A stretch of 64,000 nucleotides of DNA from an uncultured Lachnospiraceae bacterium (GCA_900549995.1 URQQ01000002.1:131472-195471); one strand, 5' to 3'; numbered from the stretch's first letter, positions 50,739-60,009 are shown. Translations and numbers: made by a program. The notes: a model not told the origin generated them from the sequence alone.

Positions 50739-50777
50739 GCGGGCAAAATGCGTCCGTGAAACGTATTTTATTCCCGC
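50739..50777 (-). terminator. Terminator of the TetR-type gene
   Basis: On the minus strand GCGGG and CCCGC (50773-50777 and 50739-50743) close a hairpin with an inner stem of about nine pairs, followed by the T-rich ATATATTTTTAATT. It separates tetR-type transcription from the MFS gene. Confidence 0.65.
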
Positions 50778-50796
50778 AGGTTTCTCATAAAATGCA

Positions 50797-51441
50797 TTAC
50801 TTTTTATATGTCTCTGCAATGCGGTAGTATTTCTTCAGTGCCTCCACCATCTCATCCGTCACTACAGGCATTCCGATTCCCTCGAAGATCTCCTTAAACA
50901 TGAGAATCTTTTCTATATACACTTCTTTCTCCACCGAATATACAAGCGGACTTACCCAGATATTCGCCAGAATCAGAAAAACTTCTGCCGCCTGCCTTGG
51001 ATGAGTCGTCTTGATCGAGCCGTCCCGGATTCCTTCCTCGATATACGGCATAATCATCGGCGCACTTTCATTTTTGATTTCATCTAACCCCTTCACGAGC
51101 ATTCTCGGATTCTTCATAAGTGACGGCGCAGACGCAAGCAGATCTCTCTGTTTCGTATCCCCCACACAGAGCATCGCAAGCTTCTGCAGCTTCGCAAGCC
51201 CGTTCGGCTGATCCTTCACATAGTCATCAAAATTAACATCTGCATATAATTCTGTGGAGACGGCATCAATGATCTCTTCCTTTGATTTAAAATGATGATA
51301 TATCGCTCCCTTACTCAAATCACCAAGGTCATCTACAATATCCTGTATGGTTGTATCTTCATAGCCCTTTTCCAAAAATAACTTCTCCGCTGATTTTATA
51401 ATTCTCTTCACAGTTACTTCCGGGTGTTTGTTTCTTGCCAT
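50797..51441 (-). CDS. TetR-family transcriptional repressor
   Basis: A 214-residue TetR protein. The N-terminal helix-turn-helix is clear (AEKLFLEKGYEDTTIQDIVD, then KGAIYHHFKSKEEI). The C-terminal ligand domain is helical and not diagnostic. I start it at 51441: the in-frame ATG at 51459 sits inside the operator and has no ribosome site. It should repress itself and the downstream MFS pump until a toxic ligand binds. A -35 TTGACA on the minus strand (51504-51509) marks its promoter. Confidence 0.88.
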   Translation of the reverse strand: MARNKHPEVTVKRIIKSAEKLFLEKGYEDTTIQDIVDDLGDLSKGAIYHHFKSKEEIIDAVSTELYADVNFDDYVKDQPNGLAKLQKLAMLCVGDTKQRDLLASAPSLMKNPRMLVKGLDEIKNESAPMIMPYIEEGIRDGSIKTTHPRQAAEVFLILANIWVSPLVYSVEKEVYIEKILMFKEIFEGIGMPVVTDEMVEALKKYYRIAETYKK

Positions 51442-51456
51442 AGCACTGCCTCTTTT

Positions 51457-51475
51457 CATACATTCGTTTGGTATG
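51457..51475. promoter_or_regulatory. TetR-type operator at the regulator's own promoter
   Basis: CATAC (51457-51461) and GTATG (51471-51475) flank a 9-bp spacer. It shares CGTTTGGTATGTAAA with the site in front of the MFS gene and lies just downstream of the TetR -10 box, so it fits autorepression. Confidence 0.65.
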
Positions 51476-51480
51476 TAAAT

Positions 51481-51509
51481 AACTTATCATGTATTTCATC
51501 CAGTGTCAA
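51481..51509 (-). promoter_or_regulatory. Promoter of the TetR-type gene
   Basis: On the minus strand a perfect -35 TTGACA (51504-51509), 17-bp spacer and a weak -10 TAAGTT (51481-51486). The operator follows immediately downstream. Confidence 0.55.
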
Positions 51510-51573
51510 TTACTCTTTCATACTTTTCCAAAAAAAATCATATCTTAGTATCAAATCTTAACCGGAGTAATCT

Positions 51574-53331
51574 ATGCACCCTTCATTCCGAAAATCACAT
51601 ACCGCAAGGTACTGTGCACTGGCACTCACCTTCCTGCTTATTCTCTGTCTGACTTTTGGCTGTTCTTCCAGACTGACCAGCACTCCAGGCAATAAAACAT
51701 TCCAGGAATTTACAAATGAACTTTTTCAGCAGGAGGTATCCTCCAACACCATCAGTCTTCATTATACCCTGAAGAACCCTAAGGAATATGGTATCCTGGA
51801 CGCTCCCGTCACCTACGGAACTTTTTCGGCGGACTCTGCCGGCACAATGGCTGCCCTTGAAAACTGCAAAGCCGCCCTCGGGAAGTTCTCCTATAAGAAA
51901 CTGTCTTCCAAGAATCAGCTTACATACGATGTCCTGAATTCCTATCTTGAAACAGCAATCAAAGGCGCACCCTATCAGTTATACGATGAACCCCTAAGCC
52001 CTCTGACCGGTATCCAGGCCCAGCTCCCGGTTCTGCTGTCTGAATTCCAGCTGAATAACGCCTCTGATATCGATACCTACCTGAATCTTATGGAAACTAC
52101 CCCCGATTACTTTCAGTCCCTCAACCAATTCGAAACCGCCAAATCAGAAAAAGGGCTCTTCATGTCTGAGACTTCTGCTGACGCAATTATAAAAGAATGC
52201 AATTCCTTCATCGACATGGGGCAGGACAATTACCTTTACTCTACTTTTACAGAACGTCTCGAAGCATTAGATGGACTGACAGATGAACAGCGTGCCAATT
52301 ATGAAGCGCGCAACCAGGAAGTTATCAAAAACAGCATTTTCCCCGCTTACGACACACTCATCCAGACATTGTCATCACTGCGCGGAAGCGGTAAAAATTC
52401 ATCCGGCCTCTGCTACCTTCCTGAGGGAAAAGCTTATTATGAGTACGTTGTCGAGCGTGAAACCGGCTCATCGAGAAGTGTAAGCGAGTTAAAGCAGCTG
52501 ACCAAGAACCAGATTCTGGCCGATCTGACAGCAATGCAGAGTATTCTGAAAAGTTCCTCCAATCCGGCTGCTGAGACAGCCAGACAAGACAAGAAAGCAC
52601 TCGCCTTATCAGAGCCTTCCGTCATCCTTAAGGACCTCCAGAATAAAATCACGGATACTTTTCCAGATGCCCCGGACGTTGACACAACCATCAAATACGT
52701 CCCTGATATTATGGAAGAGTATTTAAGCCCGGCCTTCTACATGATTCCGGCAATCGACAATACCTTCAGCAATGTGATTTACATTAACCAGGGCCGCACG
52801 ATGGAAGGGCTGGAACTTTATACAACACTTGCACATGAAGGATATCCGGGGCATCTCTACCAGACCGTCTACTACGCAAGCCTGAATCCTGATCCTGTCC
52901 GCAATATCCTGAACTTTGGAGGGTATGTGGAAGGATGGGCCACTTACGCGGAGATGTGCTCCTATTACCTTGCGCCGCTTGAAAAATCACAGGCCGCCCT
53001 TCTCCAGAAAAATAATTCCGTCATCCTTGGCCTCTACGCACTTGCCGATATCGGAATCCATGAGGAAGGCTGGACACTGGATGAAACCGCCGCATTTTTC
53101 AGAGATTACGGGATCAGTGATGCCTCTGCCGTCCAGAGCATCTACCAGCTCATTCTCGGAGATCCGGCAAACTATCTGAAATACTACATTGGATATGTGG
53201 AATTCCTTGAACTGAAAAAAGAAGCCGTCAAAAAATGGGGGAATGGTTTTACCCAGGAACGTTTCCACAAAGCAGTGCTGAATGTAGGGCCTGCACCATT
53301 TGATGTCGTGGAAAAATACGCTCTGGAATAG
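51574..53331 (+). CDS. DUF885-family metallopeptidase lipoprotein
   Basis: A 585-residue protein with a lipoprotein signal (hydrophobic ALTFLLILCLTFGC; lipidated Cys about 30), so it is anchored outside the membrane. The C-terminal half has the DUF885 zinc motif HEGYPGH (His421, Glu422, His427) and EGWATYAE (Glu453), the layout of gluzincin-like peptidases in which Glu is the third ligand. The family is little characterised; it probably hydrolyses peptides at the cell surface. It is monocistronic, divergent from the TetR gene, and ends against the terminator of the alpha/beta hydrolase gene. Confidence 0.85.
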   Translation: MHPSFRKSHTARYCALALTFLLILCLTFGCSSRLTSTPGNKTFQEFTNELFQQEVSSNTISLHYTLKNPKEYGILDAPVTYGTFSADSAGTMAALENCKAALGKFSYKKLSSKNQLTYDVLNSYLETAIKGAPYQLYDEPLSPLTGIQAQLPVLLSEFQLNNASDIDTYLNLMETTPDYFQSLNQFETAKSEKGLFMSETSADAIIKECNSFIDMGQDNYLYSTFTERLEALDGLTDEQRANYEARNQEVIKNSIFPAYDTLIQTLSSLRGSGKNSSGLCYLPEGKAYYEYVVERETGSSRSVSELKQLTKNQILADLTAMQSILKSSSNPAAETARQDKKALALSEPSVILKDLQNKITDTFPDAPDVDTTIKYVPDIMEEYLSPAFYMIPAIDNTFSNVIYINQGRTMEGLELYTTLAHEGYPGHLYQTVYYASLNPDPVRNILNFGGYVEGWATYAEMCSYYLAPLEKSQAALLQKNNSVILGLYALADIGIHEEGWTLDETAAFFRDYGISDASAVQSIYQLILGDPANYLKYYIGYVEFLELKKEAVKKWGNGFTQERFHKAVLNVGPAPFDVVEKYALE

Positions 53332-53360
53332 AAAAAAGGCAGGCGCTCAAAGTGCCTGCC
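53332..53360 (-). terminator. Terminator of the alpha/beta hydrolase gene
   Basis: GGCAGGC (53338-53344) pairs with GCCTGCC (53354-53360). On the minus strand it is followed by six T. It also lies just after the stop of the opposing DUF885 gene. Confidence 0.85.
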
Positions 53361-53378
53361 GATGATGGTTCCTGCGGA

Positions 53379-54209
53379 TTATAAGGAATCCCACTTCATT
53401 ACAGATTTCAGGAAAACTTTATTAAAATCTTCCAGTTCATCGTACATAATTCCGTGGGCACTGTTTTTCAGATTATACCACTCACTGTTACAGATATGGT
53501 CATACTGATACCCGGCGAGTTCATTGGACACGACTTCATCCTTATCCCCGTGAATAATTGTCGTCGGGACTTTCACTGCCTGCAGATCTTTCCTTCCATC
53601 CTCATCACGGAGCGATTCTGCCGCCTTGACCGTTCCGATTCCGGAGGCCGACAGTGCGATATCCCCGAACCAGTTTTCAACTGCCTCACTGTGCGGGCTT
53701 GCGAATAACTGCCCCTTAAAATTCTCACAGAGCTTCGGCCGGTCGGTACGCGCAAGCTCTATGAGACCATTGACATATTCCTTTGTCAGTCCATACGGAA
53801 AACCTGGCCGTTTCGTCCAGCACGGAGCAGCCGCAGAAAGAAGGATGAGTTTCGTTACTCCAAACCCTTTAAAAAGCCGCATGTACCGAAGAACAATTGC
53901 TCCTCCCATGGAAAATCCCGTCAATACAAAAGACCGGAGCCCCATCTGGCGTATCACCTGGTGGATATCTGCTGCCATCTGATCGTAAGAATACCCGCAC
54001 CCAGGCGTATCTGACTGCCCGAATCCCCGCAGATCCATAGCAACAACCCTGAACCCGCATTCCAGAAGGAGCGGAATCTGATATTCATAGATTTTATGTG
54101 ACAACGGCCACCCATGTACCAGCACAATTGTCTTCTTCCCCTGACAGTTATAATCATATACTGCAATTTTCACTCCGTCTGTTGTTTTAATATAAAACAT
54201 ACTCCACAT
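53379..54209 (-). CDS. Alpha/beta-fold hydrolase
   Basis: A 276-residue hydrolase. The oxyanion region VLVHGWPLSH, the MDLRGFGQSD strand, the nucleophile elbow GFSMGG and the late HGDKD aspartate and NSAHGI histidine make a complete Ser-Asp-His triad. It resembles non-haem chloroperoxidases and small esterases. No signal peptide is present. Start codons at 54209 and 54200 are both possible; neither has a strong ribosome site. Its substrate is not known and it shares no operon with neighbours. Confidence 0.88.
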   Translation of the reverse strand: MWSMFYIKTTDGVKIAVYDYNCQGKKTIVLVHGWPLSHKIYEYQIPLLLECGFRVVAMDLRGFGQSDTPGCGYSYDQMAADIHQVIRQMGLRSFVLTGFSMGGAIVLRYMRLFKGFGVTKLILLSAAAPCWTKRPGFPYGLTKEYVNGLIELARTDRPKLCENFKGQLFASPHSEAVENWFGDIALSASGIGTVKAAESLRDEDGRKDLQAVKVPTTIIHGDKDEVVSNELAGYQYDHICNSEWYNLKNSAHGIMYDELEDFNKVFLKSVMKWDSL

Positions 54210-54298
54210 CCCATTTATGAATTCTATATAGTATATGCACTTTCCTGTGATCCTTTCATACCCTATACTACGAAGATTTGTCGAAGGAGGCCTGACAC

Positions 54299-55051
54299 AT
54301 GTTTATATCCTATCCCGTTCTCATACTGACGTTTCTCTTTATCCTGATCATTCTCTGTATCATCGCTTACCAGTGGAAGAAGAATTCTGCCTTAAAAAGC
54401 CTGTGCAGGCTTTCTTTGTCCCAGCGTACTGCCCGCCTGAACGAACTGCTTCTCCCACTCGGGCTTCGCTACGACGACTCTCAGGATACATTTTTCTTAT
54501 TATCTTCTATCGCTGAACTTCCAGATATCCTGAAAAACGGTCCGTTTCAGGATTACTTTTTTTACCACGGCGGACGCACCATCCGTATCCGTATGATGGC
54601 TGTATCTGATGGTTTCCTGAAGGCCGCACGGGCAGAAATCAGCTGTTACCGGTCTGTAATCCCGTTTGATGTATGCGATCTGTTTCCGATGGAGCCTCTG
54701 GAGCCGGATCTTCTTCCCTTTATGGAACTTACTTTCTGCGGCGAGAATCATTCGCTCTTCTCCTATGCCGGGAAATCCTGGCGGACTGCCGGATTCCAGA
54801 TTCATCCGGGGACAGCTTTCGCAAAACTTCATTTAGCCCTTACATTTCATGATGAAACCGCGAGGAATTCACTTTCTTCCGTCCCCGGGATCACGTTTAC
54901 GGGACAGACCGCGCATCTTTATACAGAAATGACCTCCATGGTGACTGCCAGGAACCGCCTGAAGGCTTTTGCATATTTCTTCGTCTCCAGTCCTGCCTTC
55001 CGTACCGCAGACCGCCTGTTACTTCTTAACGGCATGCGTCCCCGTAAATGA
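54299..55051 (+). CDS. Membrane-anchored protein, possibly DUF4474-like
   Basis: A 250-residue protein with one N-terminal membrane helix (residues about 5-25) and a soluble domain. Segments such as LLLPLGLRYDDSQDTFF and SYAGKSWRTAGFQIHPG recall the DUF4474 family of Clostridia by memory, but I cannot confirm it. No catalytic motif is visible. It is divergent from the alpha/beta hydrolase gene and convergent with the PII-like gene (9 bp apart). AAGGAGG precedes the ATG. Function unknown. Confidence 0.6.
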   Translation: MFISYPVLILTFLFILIILCIIAYQWKKNSALKSLCRLSLSQRTARLNELLLPLGLRYDDSQDTFFLLSSIAELPDILKNGPFQDYFFYHGGRTIRIRMMAVSDGFLKAARAEISCYRSVIPFDVCDLFPMEPLEPDLLPFMELTFCGENHSLFSYAGKSWRTAGFQIHPGTAFAKLHLALTFHDETARNSLSSVPGITFTGQTAHLYTEMTSMVTARNRLKAFAYFFVSSPAFRTADRLLLLNGMRPRK

Positions 55052-55060
55052 TAACAGACT

Positions 55061-55741
55061 CTATTCCGCCTCCGGAGTCCGGATCCCCGCAGTACTCGTC
55101 ACCGGAAGAGAAAAGGTAACCGCTCCCGCAGGACTGTTGATCCCGGCATTTTCCATAACAGCCTTCATAACCTTATTCTTGTGTGACGCATGAAGCACGA
55201 TAAAAATAATTTCCTTTTCCTCCACAAGGGAAATGCCGAGGAATCTTTTTGCGTGCTCCATGCCGGTACCCTTTGCATGGATCACGGTGCCCCCGGGAGC
55301 CTCAGCGCTTCTGGCCGCATCCATGATCGTCTCCGTGTAGCCGGCATTTGCAATAATGACCAACAGTTCATACTCTGTATTCTTCAACGTACTCTCCTCC
55401 TCTACAATTACATCCTGGCCGGCTGTAAAATACTGAAGCGCCTTCTTACCGCCAATACTGCTGAGCGGAATCAGAAATGCAATTCCCCTGCCCGGAATAT
55501 CAATCTTTACTTTGTGATACAGTTCTTTTCTCAGCTGCTTCCATGTATCATGGGTGACAAAGGCAAAATAAATCACTTTTTCTGTCGTCTCCATTCCCAG
55601 ATAATCCAAAATGGCACTGCTGGCTGTACCAATTCCCAATGACGCAAAAGTTACATGGACATTATTCTCCTTAAAAAAAGCCAGAAACTTCTCACGCATC
55701 CCTCTGTTCGTGATAATTCCCAACATATAGATTTCATTCAT
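55061..55741 (-). CDS. PII-like nitrogen-regulator-type protein
   Basis: A 226-residue protein made of two PII-like halves. The second half is recognisable: ELLVIIANAGYTETIMDAARSAEAPGGTVIHAKGTG is a ferredoxin-like PII core with the T-loop region replaced by a short turn. The first half (1-100) keeps a similar strand pattern but is degenerate. It lies 20 bp after a DUF1538 membrane protein gene. This pairing recurs in other genomes as far as I recall. It may gate transport by the membrane partner in response to nucleotide or metabolite binding. Function is unproven. Confidence 0.82.
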   Translation of the reverse strand: MNEIYMLGIITNRGMREKFLAFFKENNVHVTFASLGIGTASSAILDYLGMETTEKVIYFAFVTHDTWKQLRKELYHKVKIDIPGRGIAFLIPLSSIGGKKALQYFTAGQDVIVEEESTLKNTEYELLVIIANAGYTETIMDAARSAEAPGGTVIHAKGTGMEHAKRFLGISLVEEKEIIFIVLHASHKNKVMKAVMENAGINSPAGAVTFSLPVTSTAGIRTPEAE

Positions 55742-55761
55742 AAGAATCTCCTCCGCAATTG

Positions 55762-57300
55762 TTATAATTCAATAATGTCATCGTCTGACCAGGCATCGAG
55801 ATAAGATACCGCCGGCAAAACATCCTCAATACTTTCTTCCCGCCTGGACTTTAACATATAGATAGTTCCAAGAATCTGAATCGCAATCAACGGGGTCATG
55901 GCAACCATCGCGACAATCCCAAATGCGTCCCTTACAATATTCCCTCCGACTGCCTGGCATGCACCCATGGCAAATGGAAGCAGAAAGGTTGCTGTCATAG
56001 GCCCTGAGGCAACCCCGCCTGAGTCGAATGCAATGGCAGTGAATATCTTCGGCACAAAAAAGGACAGGCACAGGGCGATCACATATCCCGGAACAATGAA
56101 CCAGAAAATCGGAATCCCTGTCAGCACTCTTGTCATGGCAAGCCCCACCGACACAGAAACCCCAAGCGAAAGGCTGAGCCCCATTGCGCGGCCCGAAATG
56201 GCGCCGGAAGTAATCTCCTCCACCTGCTCCTTTAATACATAGACTGCAGGTTCTGCCTTTACAATAAAGAAACCAATGACCATCCCGAGCGGTATGAGAA
56301 TAAAGCGGTAGGGAAGTCTGGCTATCAGCTGTCCCAGATAATTACCCGCCGGCATGAATCCGACATTTACCCCCGTCAGAAAAAGCACCAGGCCAACGTA
56401 AGTGTATACAATACCAATGACAATTTTCATCAGCTGGTTCTTCTTCAGCCGCAGGGAAATGATCTGGAATGCAGTAAAGAACAGTACGATCGGCAGTAAT
56501 GATACCGCGATTTCCCTCATATATTCGGGAAGGCCATGTGCAAAATACTGCCACAGTTCCACAGAATCTTCAATCACAGGCAATTCTGCAGGAATATAAC
56601 CCGTATCCTCCGGGTGATATAAAAGTCCAAGCAGAAGAACTGCCAGAATCGGCCCGATCGAGCAAAGTGCTACGAGGCCAAAACTGTCATTTTCCGCATG
56701 CTTATCACTTCGCACCGCAGCAAAACCTATACCAAGGGCCATGATGAACGGAACTGTCATAGGTCCGGTAGTGACTCCTCCGGAATCAAACGCGACTGCG
56801 AGAAAATCTTCCGGGATAAAAAAGGAAAGTCCAAATACGATGATATAAAAGAGAATCAAAAGAGGCGGCAGGGCACGGGAGAAAAGCATACGAAGCATTG
56901 CCGCCATCAGAAAGAATCCTACACCGCATGCCACCGCTATAATCAGCAGATGGTTGGGAATGGACGGCACCTGCTCGGCTAATACCTGAAGATCCGGTTC
57001 TGATACCGTGATGATAAACCCAAGCAGAAACCCAAGCAGAAGAACGATAAAGAGCCGTCCTGTGCTGGCCATCTTCGTCCCTACTTTTTCGCCCATGGAT
57101 GTCATTGCAAGCTCTGCCCCCAATGTAAAAAACATCATACCGACTACAAGCATCACCGCACCGAACAGAAACAGAAGCAGTATACTTGGCGGCAGAGGTG
57201 CCACCGTAAAACTGATAAGCAAAACAATTCCGATGATCGGAAGAACTGCCTTTAATGCTTCTTCCAATTTTTCGGCGAATCTGGTCTGGTAAAATCCCAT
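55762..57300 (-). CDS. DUF1538-family membrane protein
   Basis: A 512-residue membrane protein with about twelve to fourteen hydrophobic segments. It is an internal duplication: each half has an AFDSGGV-T/S-GPMT motif followed by a conserved DsFG-type segment (near 155-210 and 425-480). This is the DUF1538 repeat. Its transport substrate is unknown. It precedes the PII-like gene by 20 bp, so the two probably form a transporter and its regulator. AAAGGAGG precedes the ATG. A terminator-like hairpin lies in its leader at 57343-57377. Confidence 0.85.
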   Translation of the reverse strand: MGFYQTRFAEKLEEALKAVLPIIGIVLLISFTVAPLPPSILLLFLFGAVMLVVGMMFFTLGAELAMTSMGEKVGTKMASTGRLFIVLLLGFLLGFIITVSEPDLQVLAEQVPSIPNHLLIIAVACGVGFFLMAAMLRMLFSRALPPLLILFYIIVFGLSFFIPEDFLAVAFDSGGVTTGPMTVPFIMALGIGFAAVRSDKHAENDSFGLVALCSIGPILAVLLLGLLYHPEDTGYIPAELPVIEDSVELWQYFAHGLPEYMREIAVSLLPIVLFFTAFQIISLRLKKNQLMKIVIGIVYTYVGLVLFLTGVNVGFMPAGNYLGQLIARLPYRFILIPLGMVIGFFIVKAEPAVYVLKEQVEEITSGAISGRAMGLSLSLGVSVSVGLAMTRVLTGIPIFWFIVPGYVIALCLSFFVPKIFTAIAFDSGGVASGPMTATFLLPFAMGACQAVGGNIVRDAFGIVAMVAMTPLIAIQILGTIYMLKSRREESIEDVLPAVSYLDAWSDDDIIEL

Positions 57301-57336
57301 AATGAGAAGCCTCCTTTCAAGTACAGCATAAGATGA

Positions 57337-57377
57337 TAAAAACAGGGAAGTATCCTTTCTTTAAAGATGCTTCCCTG
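57337..57377 (-). terminator. Terminator between the HlyD/MacB-like operon and the DUF1538 gene
   Basis: On the minus strand CAGGGAAG-ATC and GAT-CTTCCCTG arms (57343-57354 and 57366-57377) form a stem with an 11-base loop, followed by TTTTTATC. It ends the upstream operon. A TATAAT box (57384-57389, minus strand) lies before it, so it may also sit in the leader of the DUF1538 transcript. Confidence 0.7.
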
Positions 57378-57430
57378 CAACCATTATAACTACTATATTT
57401 AGTTTACCACATGTAAATAACGGTTGACAA

Positions 57431-58435
57431 TTAAAACTTATGCAAAATCATCAGCATTCCCGCGGAGGCCGCCGACATCCACGCAGACGTCCTGCTGCAC
57501 GACAGAAGTTCCTGATCTCCCGGAAAAGACCGAAGCCTTTGGATTTCCCCGGCTGCCGTCTTTACAGCTTCCCATTTTTCCTGATAGAATGCAAAATCAG
57601 ACCATCGGGAAGGAATATAGTCAGGACCAAAGCAGATGCTGTACCTCAATCCGGCTGCTGTCCCCAGAATTAAAAGAGCAAGCACCAAAAAATACGCTGC
57701 CGTATGAAGGTATTTTTTCTGAATCTTTCTCGTGTATTTCAGCAAATTCCGAAACAGAAGAATCCACAGCACCCACAGCGGGAGTGACAAAATCAGGCGC
57801 CCAAATGCACGGTAACTGCTTCCGGCAAGAACTGCCGCGATATCCCCTCCTCCCATCTGGTACACCCACTGCCTGGCATCCGATACCTGTGGATTTTCAT
57901 CTTTATAAACCAATTCTATATTTTGAAATCCCCGGGCATCCGGATTCTGTATCCAGAGATATTTTTCATTCCAGTCTACAATGCCCCGAATGACATAGGT
58001 TTTTCCTTCCACTGTAATCTCTTTCCCAATCACCTTATCATTCCCAAACAGCTCTACCGCCCCTTTCCGGCTGATGGCACACCCGGAAGTATCTTCTTTG
58101 CCTGGATAACAGCCTTTCAGAAGATGTCCCGGAAGAATCTTCTGAAGATTTCCGTATCCTTCTGCCAGGGTAAAGCCATCCCCTGTGAAGTATTCTCCGG
58201 CGCTTATATTAAAATCTTCTTTTTCATTCCAGAGCGTAGCATCCGGGGCGTCCTCATCAGATTGCTGCTGTTCATAATACTTCTCAAGCTCTTTCGCTGT
58301 CAGCAGCGCATCTTCACACCGGATGCTGATCTGGTTCTTTCTGTTTTCAATATAAGAATACTGTCTGGCTGACAGTAAGAAAAATACACAGCCAGCCACC
58401 ACCAAAACCAGACGTCCTCTATTCTTTATGCTCAA
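57431..58435 (-). CDS. MacB-like membrane protein without a clear FtsX permease domain
   Basis: A protein of about 334 residues. An N-terminal membrane helix is followed by a large extracytoplasmic domain (about 45-215) in which CAISRKGAVELFGNDKVIGK and the Gly-rich strands resemble the MacB periplasmic core. Two or three C-terminal hydrophobic segments follow (about 215-260 and 315-334). The start is uncertain: a TTG at 58435 with AGGAAGGGGACAGG upstream is best; other non-ATG starts exist. It overlaps the end of the HlyD-type gene by 17 bp. It seems too short for a full FtsX permease and may be a partner that has lost or never had the full fold. Confidence 0.6.
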   Translation of the reverse strand: MSIKNRGRLVLVVAGCVFFLLSARQYSYIENRKNQISIRCEDALLTAKELEKYYEQQQSDEDAPDATLWNEKEDFNISAGEYFTGDGFTLAEGYGNLQKILPGHLLKGCYPGKEDTSGCAISRKGAVELFGNDKVIGKEITVEGKTYVIRGIVDWNEKYLWIQNPDARGFQNIELVYKDENPQVSDARQWVYQMGGGDIAAVLAGSSYRAFGRLILSLPLWVLWILLFRNLLKYTRKIQKKYLHTAAYFLVLALLILGTAAGLRYSICFGPDYIPSRWSDFAFYQEKWEAVKTAAGEIQRLRSFPGDQELLSCSRTSAWMSAASAGMLMILHKF

Positions 58436-59975
58436 TCTGAAACCTGTCCCCTTCCTGAATCTCCTTCGAACTCTCAACAATCACTTTTGTATCCTCGGTG
58501 ATGACTCCCTCCACGGCAATTTTATTCATATCTTTCGCTTTCTTGGTCAGGCTGATTCTTTCTGCCACATATTCTTCACCCAGAATCGTATTCTTCTTTT
58601 TCGCTGCCAGACAGTATGCCCCTTCCTGGTCTTCCCTGAGTGCGTTCAAAGGGATCATATAATTGTAGCGGATATCTGATTCTTTCTCTATCGAATACTC
58701 TCCCTGGGTTCCTTCTGTATATTCTCCGTCCGGCAGTTTTACGATGATCTTGCCAAGACTTCCCGAAGCGCCGGTATTCCCTGTATCTGCCTGCTCTCCC
58801 TGGCTGCCGTCTGATGCACCTGCACCCCCGCTTTCATTTCCCTGTTTCGGTAACAATATCTGGGTGATTTTTGCCTTTACCATCTCCGTTCTGTCATTAA
58901 ACTGAACCGTAACTTCATCTCCTGTTTTCAGGCGTTCCAGATCATCCATCTCCGCAGATGCCTGGAACTGATATCCACCGGTTCCAATGCGTACATACTC
59001 CTGCCCGGCCGTCACCATGCCATCTTTCAGAGTAGTCTCAGCTACAGATCCTTTTACCGGAGACAGAATCTGCCCCTGTGCGGCAGCAATTTTATTCAGC
59101 TCATCTACGATCTTCTGCTGCTGACCAATATCAATCTGAATGCTCTGCTGGGTAAGCTCTGATGTTTCCTTCGCTTTCTGCTTATTTACACTGCTGTTTT
59201 CATCTTCTTTCTGCGCGATATCGTAGGCATCCTGCGCCTGAACAAGTGCCTGATACAGAGAATCTGTCTTTTCTTCCTGCGCCTTTATCTCTGCCTGGTC
59301 ACTTTCATTTTGCTGTGCAATACTCTCATCCAGTGCATTTGCCTTTTCTTCATAAACGGCTTTTGCTTCTGGATTCTCTTCCCCTCCCGCATCCATCCAC
59401 TCATCATAGAATGCCTGCTTCTGTCCGTCGGCTTCCTGCTGTCTGTCCTGTGCTTCCTGTTCCTTGTTCTGCCTGAGTTCAGAAAGTGAAGCTTCCGCCT
59501 CCTCATACTGGCTTCTCGCAAAATCAAGAGCTTTCCCGGCCGACAAAGACTGGGGCGTCATTGCATCGGGTGTACCAGACTTTTGTTCCTGCTGAAGCTG
59601 CAGAACTAATTTCTGAAGTTTTGCCTGCTCCTCTTCTATCACCTTATTCAGCTCTTCCATATCACACGTACCGACAGATGCACCGCTTTCCACCGCGGTT
59701 CCCTCTGGCACAGTCTGACTGATTCTCAGCCGTTCAGGTACTGTTACAAGTGTCCCCTCAGAAGCGGTTACACTTCCCTTTCCTTCCATCCGATATTTCA
59801 GATGCCCGGAGGACGGCGCTTCTATCTTTGCTTTTGGCACAGTCACAGAATCAGCTGCCCTGGAGATCAGTGTACATATGGCCATCACAATAAAGAATCC
59901 TGCCAGCAGCTGTCCCCAGAATTTTTTTGTTTTTATTTTTCCTTTGATTGTCTCCCATTTGCTTGGCATAGGCAT
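58419..59975 (-). CDS. HlyD-family membrane fusion (adaptor) protein
   Basis: A 518-residue adaptor: a cytoplasmic start and one membrane helix (about 18-40), a lipoyl-like half (about 60-105), a long coiled coil (about 110-300; many Gln and Glu, including runs such as QDRQQEADGQKQAF), then the second lipoyl and beta-barrel part (LSPVKGSVAETTLKDGM, then DEVTVQFNDRTE). A glycine- and serine-rich insert lies near 375-400. Such proteins link an inner-membrane ABC exporter to outer layers or to substrates. It is followed by the MacB-like gene and preceded by MalFG-type permeases, an odd mixture. Confidence 0.87.
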   Translation of the reverse strand: MPMPSKWETIKGKIKTKKFWGQLLAGFFIVMAICTLISRAADSVTVPKAKIEAPSSGHLKYRMEGKGSVTASEGTLVTVPERLRISQTVPEGTAVESGASVGTCDMEELNKVIEEEQAKLQKLVLQLQQEQKSGTPDAMTPQSLSAGKALDFARSQYEEAEASLSELRQNKEQEAQDRQQEADGQKQAFYDEWMDAGGEENPEAKAVYEEKANALDESIAQQNESDQAEIKAQEEKTDSLYQALVQAQDAYDIAQKEDENSSVNKQKAKETSELTQQSIQIDIGQQQKIVDELNKIAAAQGQILSPVKGSVAETTLKDGMVTAGQEYVRIGTGGYQFQASAEMDDLERLKTGDEVTVQFNDRTEMVKAKITQILLPKQGNESGGAGASDGSQGEQADTGNTGASGSLGKIIVKLPDGEYTEGTQGEYSIEKESDIRYNYMIPLNALREDQEGAYCLAAKKKNTILGEEYVAERISLTKKAKDMNKIAVEGVITEDTKVIVESSKEIQEGDRFQIEHKE

Positions 59976-60009
59976 TGTCTACTCCTTTATATGTATGATG
60001 TCTTTTCTG

